Source: Actinobaculum suis (GTDB taxonomy: Bacteria; Actinomycetota; Actinomycetes; Actinomycetales; Actinomycetaceae). Taken from it: 64,000 nt of DNA. Of the stretch, positions 48,502 through 57,190 are shown piece by piece. The stretch lies in NCBI RefSeq assembly GCF_900102025.1, contig NZ_FNAU01000004.1:1-64000 (forward strand). Direction: 5' to 3'. The notes under the pieces are model-generated. The model ran no database searches. It worked only from the letters and a program-made list of their open reading frames with translations, and was not told where the DNA came from. Made by a program: the position numbers and the translations under genes. The first letter of the stretch is position 1; each line of letters begins with the position of its first letter.

Positions 48502-49399
48502 TCTCAAACTAGAAGCCGTGGCACAAGCGGCAGTTATAACTCCGGAACAACCAGACCGCGTTTACCCGCAAGCAGACTGCGAGGGGGAGCGGTTGCTCGT
48601 ACGCGCGAGTGAAACTGCGCAAGAATTCCTCAAAAATGAGATCCCGGAACGGTATGTGGGCGCCCACGCCGGCCTGATTCTGGAAGAAGAACGCGTACTC
48701 ACGCACTATTTCAAATGCGAACACCCCGGCTACCAGGGCTGGTATTGGGCAGTCACCCTAGCCCGGGCCCCGCGCTCGCGGCGCGTGACCATTAGTGAAT
48801 ACGAAATGGTGCCGGGCGAAAAGGCCATGCTGGCCCCGCGCTGGGTTCCCTGGGCAGACCGTATGGAAGCCATCGAAGCTGAAAAGCGCAACCAGGAAGA
48901 AGCCGCAGCAGAATACGAACGCCGCGAACGTGAAGCGCGGCGGGAGCGGCGCGCCCAGCAAGCCCGCGCTGCCGAAGCCGCGCCGGCGGACAGCACCGAG
49001 CCGGCAAAAGAAAAGACGCGCAGGCGGGAGCGCATCTCGCGCCGGGACTCGGCGCGCACGGACTCGGTGCGCACGGAATCAGGGCGTACAGAATCAGCAC
49101 GCGCGGAATCGGGGCGCACAGACTCGGCACGGCAGGGTTCTTCTCGGAAGGATATTGCGCGGAAAGTTTCTGCACGCGAGGAATCTACGCGGAAGGGTTC
49201 TGCGCGCGAGGAATCGCGCGGCAGGAAAACGCGCGGCACGAAAACTCGCGAAGCAGGGGCCGCGGGCACGGATTCGCCGCGGGCAACGCGCGCTGCACAT
49301 CCCGAACTGTTCCCAAGTTTGGCAAGTTCGCGGCGGCGAGTGGTGCGGCGCGGTTCACGCGGGCGCCGCTATCTGGCCGGGCAAGAATCGGAGGACTGA
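48494..49399 (+). CDS. DUF3027 protein with (A/G)RT(D/E)S repeats
   Basis: A 301-residue protein. The N-terminal 150 residues match DUF3027: HYFKCEHPGYQGWYWAVTLA, RRVTISEYEMVPGEKAML and APRWVPWADR. The domain is actinobacterial and has no proven function. A coiled, Glu/Arg-rich segment follows (about 122-165), then from about 180 to 250 roughly a dozen pentapeptides of the form R-T-(D/E)-S-x, and a basic tail with RRRVVRRGSRGRR. This makes an SR-like, strongly basic C-terminus, which suits nucleic-acid binding and could be phosphorylated. It overlaps the cold-shock gene by 8 bases and stops 3 bases before manA. Confidence 0.82.
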   Translation: MADLKLEAVAQAAVITPEQPDRVYPQADCEGERLLVRASETAQEFLKNEIPERYVGAHAGLILEEERVLTHYFKCEHPGYQGWYWAVTLARAPRSRRVTISEYEMVPGEKAMLAPRWVPWADRMEAIEAEKRNQEEAAAEYERREREARRERRAQQARAAEAAPADSTEPAKEKTRRRERISRRDSARTDSVRTESGRTESARAESGRTDSARQGSSRKDIARKVSAREESTRKGSAREESRGRKTRGTKTREAGAAGTDSPRATRAAHPELFPSLASSRRRVVRRGSRGRRYLAGQESED

Positions 49400-49402
49400 C
49401 GC

Positions 49403-50752
49403 GTGTTACGGCTGCAGGGCCGTGCGCGTGCCTATGACTGGGGTGGCACGCAGGCAATTCCGGCTTTATTTGGCTATGCGCCCGCGCAAATCCCAGTTGC
49501 GGAACTCTGGTTTGGGGCCCACCCAGACGATTCGGCCACGGTAGGTGGCAGCGCGGATACCCCGCTATTTGATCCAGCCCAGCTCTACCCAAAATCTCCG
49601 CAGGCCGATCACCGTTTGGAAGCTAACACACAGCGCCGCCGCCGGCGGCTAACCCACTGGAGAAACCGCGGCCGCGATGCGCGCAACGAACGCGAAGCGA
49701 GTAACAATAGCGCCACCGCGCCTACAGATTTATCCTTGCGGGAATACATTGCCCGCGATCCAGTAGCCGCGCTGGGCCCGGAAGTAGCCCGGCACAGCAA
49801 CGAATTGCCGTACCTGCTCAAAATTATTGCGCCCGAACAGCCTCTTTCTTTGCAAGTGCATCCTTCTTTAGAACAGGCACGCTTCGGTTTTGCCCGAGAA
49901 GATGCCGCCGGTATTCCGCGCAATGCCCCGGAAAGAAACTATCGGGATGCAAACCATAAACCGGAACTGGCCTACGCCCTCACGCCTTTTGAAGCGCTCG
50001 CCGGATTTCGCACTAGCCGGCGCATTGCCGGCGTACTTTCCGGCCTGAATACCGAACTTTCTGCGCGCATGTTAGAGCTCATGGAAGAAGGTATAGGCAC
50101 GGTTTTCTCGTGGCTACTTTCAGCCGAAACTCGGCCCAATAGTGAGCAAATCCAAGCGGTAGTTGAGGCTTGCGCGGCCCGGCTTGCCCGGGGAGAAAGC
50201 CCCAGCCCCCGTGCCGACCGCATCGTGGGCATGCTCGCCGAGCGTTACCCAGAAGACCCCGGCGTAATCGCCTCCCTCCTGCTCAACCCGCTCAGCTTGC
50301 GGCCCGGCGAATCCGTGTTCGTACCCGCCGGAACCGTGCACGCATATCTATCTGGCACAGCGATAGAAATTATGGCCTCCTCCGATAACGTGTTGCGCGC
50401 CGGGCTCACCCACAAACACGTGGACGTGCCCGAGCTACTGCGCATTATGGACACCGTTGCTGCCCCGCCCATCCGGATCGCCCCGGAACGAATGTCTGCT
50501 GCGGTATCAACCTTCTATGCCCCGGTAGACGATTTCGAACTTTCTGTTGTCCGTTTACGTGACGCCACCGCCACCGAAGCGTTACGTGCCCGCGGCCCAC
50601 GTACCGTCCTTTGCCTCGAAGGCGCGGCGCAACTAACTACCGACGCCGGAAGCGAAATGCTCAACACCGGTCAAGCAATTTTTGTGCCCGACGCCGAAGG
50701 CCAACTCCGCGTGCGCGGGTTTGGCGAACTCGTGGTAGCCAGCGTGCCCTAA
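49403..50752 (+). CDS. manA: Mannose-6-phosphate isomerase, class I
   Basis: A 449-residue enzyme interconverting mannose 6-phosphate and fructose 6-phosphate. YDWGGTQAIP opens it; zinc ligands are in SLQVHPS and NHKPELAYAL; SVFVPAGTVHAYLSG is the C-terminal cupin motif. Residues about 72-108 hold an Arg-rich insert (QRRRRRLTHWRNRGRD) that I do not recall from other ManA proteins. The start is GTG; GGAGGA lies about 7 bases upstream, in the last codons of DUF3027. Confidence 0.92.
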   Translation: MLRLQGRARAYDWGGTQAIPALFGYAPAQIPVAELWFGAHPDDSATVGGSADTPLFDPAQLYPKSPQADHRLEANTQRRRRRLTHWRNRGRDARNEREASNNSATAPTDLSLREYIARDPVAALGPEVARHSNELPYLLKIIAPEQPLSLQVHPSLEQARFGFAREDAAGIPRNAPERNYRDANHKPELAYALTPFEALAGFRTSRRIAGVLSGLNTELSARMLELMEEGIGTVFSWLLSAETRPNSEQIQAVVEACAARLARGESPSPRADRIVGMLAERYPEDPGVIASLLLNPLSLRPGESVFVPAGTVHAYLSGTAIEIMASSDNVLRAGLTHKHVDVPELLRIMDTVAAPPIRIAPERMSAAVSTFYAPVDDFELSVVRLRDATATEALRARGPRTVLCLEGAAQLTTDAGSEMLNTGQAIFVPDAEGQLRVRGFGELVVASVP

Positions 50753-50820
50753 GCGCGAGCATTGGCAGCTGCCGCACCGACCGCCGCATCCGACCCTCGC
50801 ATCCGTTCTCCGCAGGCGGG

Positions 50821-50972
50821 GCGACCAGCAGGGCGGGACCCTAAAAATGGGCGGCCGGGCAACCAGCAGGGCGGAACCCTAAAAATGGGTGGCCGGGCGA
50901 CCAGCAGGGCGGAACCCTAAAAATGGGTGGCCGGGCGACCAGCAGGGCGGAACCCTAAAACTGGCAGGCCGG
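50821..50972. repeat. Four tandem 38-base repeats
   Basis: Units begin GCGACCAGCAGGGCGGAACC at 50821, 50859, 50897 and 50935; copies 2-4 are nearly identical, the last with some changes. There are no unique spacers, so it is not CRISPR. It lies between manA and the purine permease leader; the interval 50753-51283 has no gene. Confidence 0.9.
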
Positions 50973-51027
50973 GAGGAAACTCACAGTGGAGGCAAAACCG
51001 CGAAATGTCGCGGAAAACCGCAGGCGC

Positions 51028-51193
51028 GTCTCGAATGGCGAGACGGATCTCGCTCCAAATGCCCAAATGGCGAGATTTGCGTTGCTTCTGCGCGGGCAGA
51101 CGGAGAGAATTAGTCCAGTCAGAGGCAATTTCTCGTACCGGCGTTGGCTTTCGCCGTCGTTCGTGAGGCGCAAGCAGCACCTCAGCCGGTACG
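51028..51193 (+). promoter_or_regulatory. Candidate structured RNA leader of the purine permease
   Basis: Three alternative hairpins compete: GTCTCG(51028)/CGAGAC(51039); GCGAGA(51038)/TCTCGC(51048); TCTCGC(51048)/GCGAGA(51070). Downstream, CGTACCGGC (51134) closes with GCCGGTACG (51185) around two small hairpins (GGC-TTTC-GCC and TGAGG/CCTCA), giving a three-way junction. The permease start is 90 bases later. It does not match the purine riboswitch consensus. Confidence 0.4.
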
Positions 51194-51283
51194 GGGCCGG
51201 GCCCGCGGCGCGCAACCACGCCACGTACGGCCGGGCCAGGCGCCTAGGCGCTCCGCGTTAGAAACGCGTATAAGGAGAATACA

Positions 51284-52780
51284 TTGACTGCTAAAACGCA
51301 GGTTGAAAACACGTCCGCGCCCGATGCATCATCCGCACCTACCAAATCGAGCGGGATTCTCGGCTATTTCAAAGTGAAGGAGCGCGGCTCAACCGTAGCG
51401 CGTGAACTTCGTGGCGGCCTCGTAACTTTCGTCGCCATGGTTTATATCCTCGTCCTCAACCCGATTATTCTTTCCGGGCCGGATTCCACCGGCATGTACC
51501 TGGGTGGAGGCACAGAACCGAATATGCCGGCAATTGCGGCCGGCACCGCCCTCGTTGCCGGAGTAATGACAATCCTCATGGGGGCGGTGGCGAACTTCCC
51601 CATGGCCATGGCTGCCGGGCTGGGATTGAATACTTTGGTGGGCGCCGTAATCGTGCAGATTCCGGGTATGACCTGGGCAGACGGCATGGGCATTATCGTC
51701 CTCGAAGGTATTGTGATCACTCTGCTCGTGCTCACCGGCCTGCGGGAAGCTATTTTCCGGGCGGTTCCCAAGTTCTTGCGCACCGCCATTTCGGTGGGCC
51801 TGGGCCTGTTCATTACGCTCGTTGGCCTCACCAATGCCGGCATCGTTTCCGGAAACGCAGAAGGCGGCACCATCCTCAACTTCGGAATTAACGGTTCCGT
51901 ATCTTCCTGGCCCTTCCTCGTATTCGTAATCGGCCTGCTCGTAACCTTCGTGTGCATTGCGCGGAAAATTTCCGGGGCCTTGCTGATCGGCATCGTAACT
52001 TCTACCGTGCTCGCCGTTATCGTGGAACAGGTGTCCCGCCCGGGATTGCGTGCCGACGGCGTAGTGACCGGCTGGTCGGGTAGCGCTCCGGTACTTTCTG
52101 GAAGCCCGATACAAATCCCCGACTTTGCGACCCTTGGCGAATTCTCCATCGTGGGCCCGTTCCAAAAGATCGGGGTTATCGCCGTCGTCGTCCTCACCTT
52201 CTCCGTAATGCTCGCCGACTTCTTCGACACCATGGGAACCATGGTGGCAGTGGGCCGGGAAGGTAACCTCTTGGACGAAGAAGGGCAACCCGAAGGTACC
52301 TCGCGCGTGCTCCTCATTGACTCGCTTTCCGCCCTGGCCGGCGGTATGGGCGGCGTCTCCTCGAACACATCCTTCGTGGAATCCACCACCGGCGTGGCTG
52401 ATGGTGCGCGTACCGGCCTCGCCTCGATCACTACGGGCGTGCTCTTCCTTCTCTCCATGTTCTTCGCCCCGTTGGTCACCTTGGTGCCCTCCGAAGCGGC
52501 GGCACCTTCCCTGGTCGCGGTGGGTCTGCTCATGCTCGACGGCGTAATCGAAATCAACTGGGAAGATCGCCTAGAAGCCGTACCGGCCTTCATGACCATC
52601 GTGTTCATGCCCTTTGCCTACTCGGTTACTGTGGGCATTGGCGTGGGCTTCATCTTCTACGTGCTCATGGCAGTATTCATGGGTAAAGCACGGCAGATTA
52701 AGCCGCTCATGTGGGTTTCCGCGGTACTCTTCGTGATCTACTTCCTGCTAGATCCGCTGCAAAGATTGCTCGGAATCTAA
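51284..52780 (+). CDS. NCS2/AzgA-type guanine-hypoxanthine permease
   Basis: A 498-residue purine permease of the COG2252 type. It begins with FKVKERGSTVARELRGGLVTF; AMAAGLGLNTLVGAVI (about 107), LADFFDTMGTMVAVG (about 310) and GVSSNTSFVESTTGVADGARTG (read as two parts, about 355-376) are family motifs. About 13-14 membrane helices are predicted. It imports guanine, hypoxanthine or adenine with protons. The start is TTG; AAGGAG lies 6 bases upstream. A long leader with alternative hairpins precedes it. Confidence 0.9.
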   Translation: MTAKTQVENTSAPDASSAPTKSSGILGYFKVKERGSTVARELRGGLVTFVAMVYILVLNPIILSGPDSTGMYLGGGTEPNMPAIAAGTALVAGVMTILMGAVANFPMAMAAGLGLNTLVGAVIVQIPGMTWADGMGIIVLEGIVITLLVLTGLREAIFRAVPKFLRTAISVGLGLFITLVGLTNAGIVSGNAEGGTILNFGINGSVSSWPFLVFVIGLLVTFVCIARKISGALLIGIVTSTVLAVIVEQVSRPGLRADGVVTGWSGSAPVLSGSPIQIPDFATLGEFSIVGPFQKIGVIAVVVLTFSVMLADFFDTMGTMVAVGREGNLLDEEGQPEGTSRVLLIDSLSALAGGMGGVSSNTSFVESTTGVADGARTGLASITTGVLFLLSMFFAPLVTLVPSEAAAPSLVAVGLLMLDGVIEINWEDRLEAVPAFMTIVFMPFAYSVTVGIGVGFIFYVLMAVFMGKARQIKPLMWVSAVLFVIYFLLDPLQRLLGI

Positions 52781-52997
52781 ATGCTTGTTTGGAAGCTGTA
52801 GAACAAGCTAAATCCGGGCGCGTGCCGGCTGGCGGCGCACACATAATTCCATAGGTAACTCCCGCGGGGAGGTACGGTTACGTGCCCTTGCTGTTAGCAA
52901 ATAACAAGTAGCTAATAAGCAAGGAAAGGCGGCGGCCGTGCCTTCCCGCAATCTATTTTGCCCGGCGCGGCAGACTGCGGCAGGGCAAAGCAGCCAG

Positions 52998-53061
52998 CTG
53001 CGAACCGGCGTCGCTGCGAACCGGCGTCACTGCGAACCGGCGCCGCTGCAAACAGGCGTCG
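52998..53061. repeat. Four tandem 16-base repeats
   Basis: CTGCGAACCGGCGTCG and close variants, four units in a row. They lie in the 457-base interval after the permease, which otherwise shows a TACAAT box at 53158 as a likely promoter of the MFS gene and no coding sequence. Confidence 0.8.
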
Positions 53062-53237
53062 CTACTGCACCCCGCCGGTATTGCCGCTGCTGATTCGGCA
53101 CGTTCGCAGCGAAGGGTAGCGATCAATAAGACAGAGACAGGTGTCCCAGAACTGTCGTACAATATAAAACCGTTCTGTCGCAAGACGGCGCCAGAAGGCA
53201 ATATTTATTACTGATAATCGCGGGGAGCTGAGCACTC

Positions 53238-54812
53238 TTGGGGCGTACATTCGCCAGCCTGAAATTCTACAATTATCGAGTTTGGTTCTTTGCGGCTTTG
53301 ATTGCAAACACGGGTACGTGGATGCAAAGAATTGCGCAAAACTGGCTTGTTATCAACGATCTCACCGATAATAGCGCCTCCGCAGTAGGTCTTATTACCG
53401 CCCTGCAGTTCGTGCCCGTTATTTTTGTGATGCCGGTGGCCGGTTCTTTGGCAGACCGGTTCGATAAACGCAAAATAGTGTTCGTTACCCAGCTGGGCCA
53501 AATGCTTTCCGCTTTCGGTTTGGCGGCCCTGATACTTACCGGCACGGCCAATCTGGGAAATGTGTGCCTTTTCGCCTTCATTTTGGGGATCGTGGCAGCT
53601 TTTGATTCACCGCCGCGCCTCACCTTTATTTCGGAGTTGGTACCGCCGCGTTCGCTCCCGAACGCTATCGGGCTGAATTCGATGTCCTTCAATATTGCCC
53701 GCCTGATTGGCCCGGCCCTGGCCGGCGCGCTCATTGCCGCGGTTGGCACCGGGTGGGTTTTCGTTATCAATGGCGCCATGTTCTTGGCCACGCTAGTAGC
53801 TCTTTTGCTCATGCGGCCCAAGGAATTCCATCCGGCTCCGCAGTCCGAACAGAAGGAAGGGACCGTGGAAGGGATCGTGCACGGGCTCAAATATTTGCGG
53901 CGCCGTTCCGATCTCATGCTGATTTTCGTGGTGGTGGGTATCGCTTCCTGCACTGCCATGAACAACAATTTGACGACGGCGGCTATGTCTACCTCCGTTT
54001 TCGATAAGGGCGCCGGCGAATTTGGGGTAGTGGGATCCGTCCTCGCCATCGGTTCGCTCAGCGGTGCACTACACGGAGCTCGGCGCACCGCCCAGCCACG
54101 CGTGCGCTCGGTCGTTGGCGCGGGGTGCGGCCTGGCCATAGCCATGGCGATTAATGCCATAGCGCCTAGCTTCTGGCTCTACACGGTCACACTGATTCCC
54201 GTTGGGTACTTCATGATCGTGATGCTCACGGCGGCTAATACCGCCGTGCAGATGTCTACCGCTCCGGATATGCGCGGCCGCGTGGTTTCCCTGTACCAGA
54301 CCGTCGTGCAAGGCGTAGTCCCGGTAGGGGCTCTGCTCACCGGGTGGATTTCGGATGGCTTTGGCGCCCGCTGGGGCGTGGGCATGGGTGCTATTGGGTG
54401 CGCCGTTGCTGTTGTGGGCGCACTCATCTGGGGCCGCCACAAGTGGGACGTGGAAATCCACTACCGCATCCGCGAACCCCTGCACCTTGAAATCCTTGGC
54501 CCGCTAGAACACGAACAAGAGCAAGCAGAAGAAGAGGCAGCCACCACGGCGTCGGCCCCGGCTGAAGAAGCAGCCCCGGTAGAAAAGGCCGGGCCAGAAC
54601 TGGGGCGCGAAAGGGCTGCGAGCCAGCAAGCAGAACACGCGGCAGAAAAAGCATCGAAAAAGAAAACTGTAGAAATTCCAGAAAACATGGATAATGTGAA
54701 CGGGATGGGCATCACGGAGGAAAGTGCCGCGGCAGGTACCTGCGATGCCGGAAGCGCAAGCGAAGAAGCAGCGCCAAAATCCCGGAAAACGGAGGGTGAA
54801 ATAGATGAGTAG
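53238..54812 (+). CDS. MFS exporter (EntS-like) with acidic tail
   Basis: A 524-residue DHA3/EntS-type major facilitator with about 12 helices up to residue 415. [20 protein letters not shown] opens it, with the loop motif [12 protein letters not shown] (about 71) and [13 protein letters not shown] (about 118). A C-terminal cytoplasmic extension of about 100 residues is rich in Glu and Ala ([10 protein letters not shown]) and Lys. Such transporters export siderophores, macrolides or metals. The start is TTG; GGGGAG lies about 10 bases upstream. The DtxR gene overlaps its end by 8 bases, which suggests iron- or manganese-linked expression (inference). Confidence 0.85.
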   Translation: MGRTFASLKFYNYRVWFFAALIANTGTWMQRIAQNWLVINDLTDNSASAVGLITALQFVPVIFVMPVAGSLADRFDKRKIVFVTQLGQMLSAFGLAALILTGTANLGNVCLFAFILGIVAAFDSPPRLTFISELVPPRSLPNAIGLNSMSFNIARLIGPALAGALIAAVGTGWVFVINGAMFLATLVALLLMRPKEFHPAPQSEQKEGTVEGIVHGLKYLRRRSDLMLIFVVVGIASCTAMNNNLTTAAMSTSVFDKGAGEFGVVGSVLAIGSLSGALHGARRTAQPRVRSVVGAGCGLAIAMAINAIAPSFWLYTVTLIPVGYFMIVMLTAANTAVQMSTAPDMRGRVVSLYQTVVQGVVPVGALLTGWISDGFGARWGVGMGAIGCAVAVVGALIWGRHKWDVEIHYRIREPLHLEILGPLEHEQEQAEEEAATTASAPAEEAAPVEKAGPELGRERAASQQAEHAAEKASKKKTVEIPENMDNVNGMGITEESAAAGTCDAGSASEEAAPKSRKTEGEIDE

Positions 54813-55743
54813 TCGGCCAGAAGGGGAAGGTCTCGTCGATACCCGCGAGATGTACCTCAAGTGCATCTACGAGTTAGAAGAAGAGGGGATCGTCCCCATA
54901 CGGGCACGGCTTGTGGAAAGGCTCAACCAGTCCAAACCTACGGTTTCGGAAACCACTGCCCGCCTGGAGCGGGATGGTTTCCTGGTTGTAGATAAACAGC
55001 GGGTTATACGGCTCACCGCGCGGGGGCGTGCCCGGGCTACTTCCGTGATGCGCAAGCACCGCTTAGCAGAACGGCTATTGGTAGACGTGATCGGCCTGCC
55101 CTGGGAGCATGTGCATCTGGAAGCATGCCGCTGGGAGCACGTAATGAGTGAAGAACTGGAAGCCCGGATCGCGCAGATTGTGAAAGACGCCAGTCGAGAT
55201 CCCTTCGGCAACCCCATCCCGGCAGCAGATGTACTGGGCCCAGGCGAAAATGCGGCCCGCCCGGCCGGCCTGGTCTCGGTAGAAAAATATCTCGCCGACC
55301 GCCGCGCCGCGCAGGCAGCAAACCAAAGCAGTGGTGCGTCAGAAGGTGGAAAGACGCCGGCGCACGGTCCCGCAGACCGCAGCGAAACCTCGGTTGGCGC
55401 CGGCCAGGCCGCTAAGGCACCGCACCCGGATAGCACCGCGAGTACGGAGTGTGCGCAAAGCGATACGGTAACGCTGGCCCGGATTGGCGAAACCCTGCAA
55501 ACTGAGCCGGAGGTTTTGTTGGCTTTGCGCGAAGCCGGAGTAATGCCCGGGCAGCAAATCCGCATTATTGACGCCGCCACCGCAGCCGAATGCGCCCACT
55601 GCGGGGAACTGAGCACAGCACCCCAAGCAAGTGCGGGAGTAACAGAAGCTGCCGGCGCAGATGGCCACGTTATTGCGCAGAGTGCCAAAGGGTCGTTAGA
55701 GCTTACAGAGTGGATGCAAAAGCACCTGCAGTTACAGGTCTAG
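54805..55743 (+). CDS. dtxR: DtxR/IdeR-family metalloregulator
   Basis: A 312-residue DtxR-type repressor (usual length about 225-235). The winged helix is at 10-75 ([37 protein letters not shown]). Metal-site residues are kept: H and E in KHRLAERLL, then [12 protein letters not shown] with the Cys, Glu and His of the primary site. After dimerisation, a low-complexity insert of about 70 residues (about 170-225) leads to an SH3-like FeoA domain, which itself has a CAHC pair in an added loop. Family members sense Fe2+ or Mn2+. Overlap with the MFS gene implies co-expression. Confidence 0.88.
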   Translation: MSSRPEGEGLVDTREMYLKCIYELEEEGIVPIRARLVERLNQSKPTVSETTARLERDGFLVVDKQRVIRLTARGRARATSVMRKHRLAERLLVDVIGLPWEHVHLEACRWEHVMSEELEARIAQIVKDASRDPFGNPIPAADVLGPGENAARPAGLVSVEKYLADRRAAQAANQSSGASEGGKTPAHGPADRSETSVGAGQAAKAPHPDSTASTECAQSDTVTLARIGETLQTEPEVLLALREAGVMPGQQIRIIDAATAAECAHCGELSTAPQASAGVTEAAGADGHVIAQSAKGSLELTEWMQKHLQLQV

Positions 55744-56175
55744 GCTCGCGGGGCATGCGGCTGCGCGGTGAGCAGACTAACAGGCCGCGCCAGAAATTGG
55801 GGCGCGCAGCGGCGGACTTTCGGGTAATGTATACGCGGCGCTTAAAGAGGCATAGCGGCCGGAAAGCTCACTGTTTCTGGCAGCTGCCGCAAACTGCGAA
55901 CTGTATGCCCCCAGTCACAAAAAAACGTAACCAGATCGTAACTTCTCGTGAACTTTGTGATTTGCGGACCAGTGCGATAACGGCGGTGTTGCGCCTCGGA
56001 AACTGGCGGAATCTCGCCAGTTCTAGGGATTGATTTAATAGTTTGCGAAGAAAGTGGCGTAGCGCTCTGTTATCGAAACGTGACATTTCGGAGAAAGCTA
56101 GGTACTCTCTTCTTATATCCGGAGAGCGCGCTCTCTCTGGTTTCGAGTTTTGAAGGTTCACCAAGGAGTTCTTTT
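55744..56175. other. Regulatory interval before the NlpC/P60 gene
   Basis: Two CGTAAC direct repeats (55926 and 55937), a near-palindrome AACTGGCG/CGCCAGTT at 56000-56021, and AAGGAG at 56163. No gene is supported; the open frame entering from 56080 lacks an initiation signal. Confidence 0.5.
55926..55942. promoter_or_regulatory. Possible MtrA-type direct repeat
   Basis: CGTAAC repeated at an 11-base period. MtrA of actinobacteria binds direct repeats of a GTAAC-like half-site and controls NlpC/P60 hydrolase genes. Distance to the gene start is about 230 bases. Confidence 0.4.
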
Positions 56176-56943
56176 ATGTCGGGAAGCCATGCGTATCGCG
56201 AGGCTAAGACTGGGATTCTCAATTCTTCTGCAGGGCGCGGTGTTATTGCCGCTCTCGCTTTCGGCACTGTCACCGGTTCCTTGATTCCGGCTGCCACTGC
56301 GGATACCCAGGATGCAAAGGCAACCCCTCTAAAGGCGGTATCTAACCCGCACGCGAATAACGAGGCAGTTGCTACGGAAGCAGTAACGGCCCCGGCAGAT
56401 GCACAGTGGAAGATCGAACAGATCGAAGTAGGCGATACGCAAGCGATTGCGGACGCCTTCAGCGTGGAAGCGGCCCCCGAGGTTGAAGTAGCGGCGCCAG
56501 CTGCAGAAGCACAAACCACCACGGCAACGGCAACGCGTGGTACTTCCACGCAGGCAGCTACCGCCGCTGACGAAGAAGATGTAACGCCGCGCGCGGCGGT
56601 CAGCGGCTCGGGCTCTTCCGTTACCGGAACGGCTCTGGCCTACGCTGGCTCTCCCTACCGTTGGGGTGGCACCACTCCTTCGGGTTGGGACTGCATTGGC
56701 TTCGTGCGTTGGGTATATGCCCAGCACGGAGTTTCCATCGGAAGCACTCCGGCCTCCGTACTGTCGGCGGGTCGGCAGGTTGCCTACTCGGATGTACAGC
56801 CGGGAGACATTCTCTACTGGCCGGGCCACGTAGCGATTTCGCTCGGCAATGGCAAGAACGTAGCCGCCTGGAACCCGTCCATGGGAACCACGGTCGGTCC
56901 GGATTCTTGGGTAGGTACGCCCACCGTTATCCGCGTGTTCTAA
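56176..56943 (+). CDS. Secreted NlpC/P60 peptidoglycan endopeptidase
   Basis: A 255-residue exported protein. A signal-peptide-like segment (VIAALAFGTVTGSLIPAATA, about 20-39) is followed by an Ala/Thr/Glu-rich spacer and a C-terminal NlpC/P60 domain (about 148-255). Catalytic residues: Cys in SGWDCIGFV (about C173, usually DCSG(F/L)), His in GHVAISLGN (about H217). It cleaves stem-peptide bonds in cell wall remodelling. AAGGAG lies 7 bases before the ATG. The serine usual after the cysteine is Ile here. Confidence 0.9.
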   Translation: MSGSHAYREAKTGILNSSAGRGVIAALAFGTVTGSLIPAATADTQDAKATPLKAVSNPHANNEAVATEAVTAPADAQWKIEQIEVGDTQAIADAFSVEAAPEVEVAAPAAEAQTTTATATRGTSTQAATAADEEDVTPRAAVSGSGSSVTGTALAYAGSPYRWGGTTPSGWDCIGFVRWVYAQHGVSIGSTPASVLSAGRQVAYSDVQPGDILYWPGHVAISLGNGKNVAAWNPSMGTTVGPDSWVGTPTVIRVF

Positions 56944-57041
56944 ACAACACGAAATAAAAACTTTTTCTCCACTCCGGGAATTTCAATACTCCTCGCGCTA
57001 GCGCGAAAAATATTTCGGTGCCGGGCATCCGCCTAGCACTC

Positions 57042-57079
57042 AAACAGCAGGTGAGCTTGCGGGCTCACCTGCTGTTTTT
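57042..57079 (+). terminator. Rho-independent terminator of the NlpC/P60 gene
   Basis: AAACAGCAGGTGAGC pairs with GCTCACCTGCTGTTT and ends in TT; an outer GCCGGGCAT / ATGCCCGGG pair extends it. Confidence 0.92.
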
Positions 57080-57190
57080 CTATGCCCGGGCGCGGTTCGG
57101 CAATGCTTTGTCACCAGGTAATTCTCGGGACGGTAAAATATTGGCGCGTTAATATTTGGGGCTAGCTTTGCAAAGTGGAAGAATAGCGGC

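Noticed and set aside
50821-50972. CRISPR array
   Set aside because: Units are contiguous 38-base copies without variable spacers, and no cas gene is present.
51028-51193. Known purine riboswitch
   Set aside because: The conserved junction and kissing-loop sequences of that class are not found.
55744-56175. ydaO-type c-di-AMP riboswitch before the NlpC/P60 gene
   Set aside because: These riboswitches are common before actinobacterial wall hydrolases, but the conserved sequence blocks are absent here.
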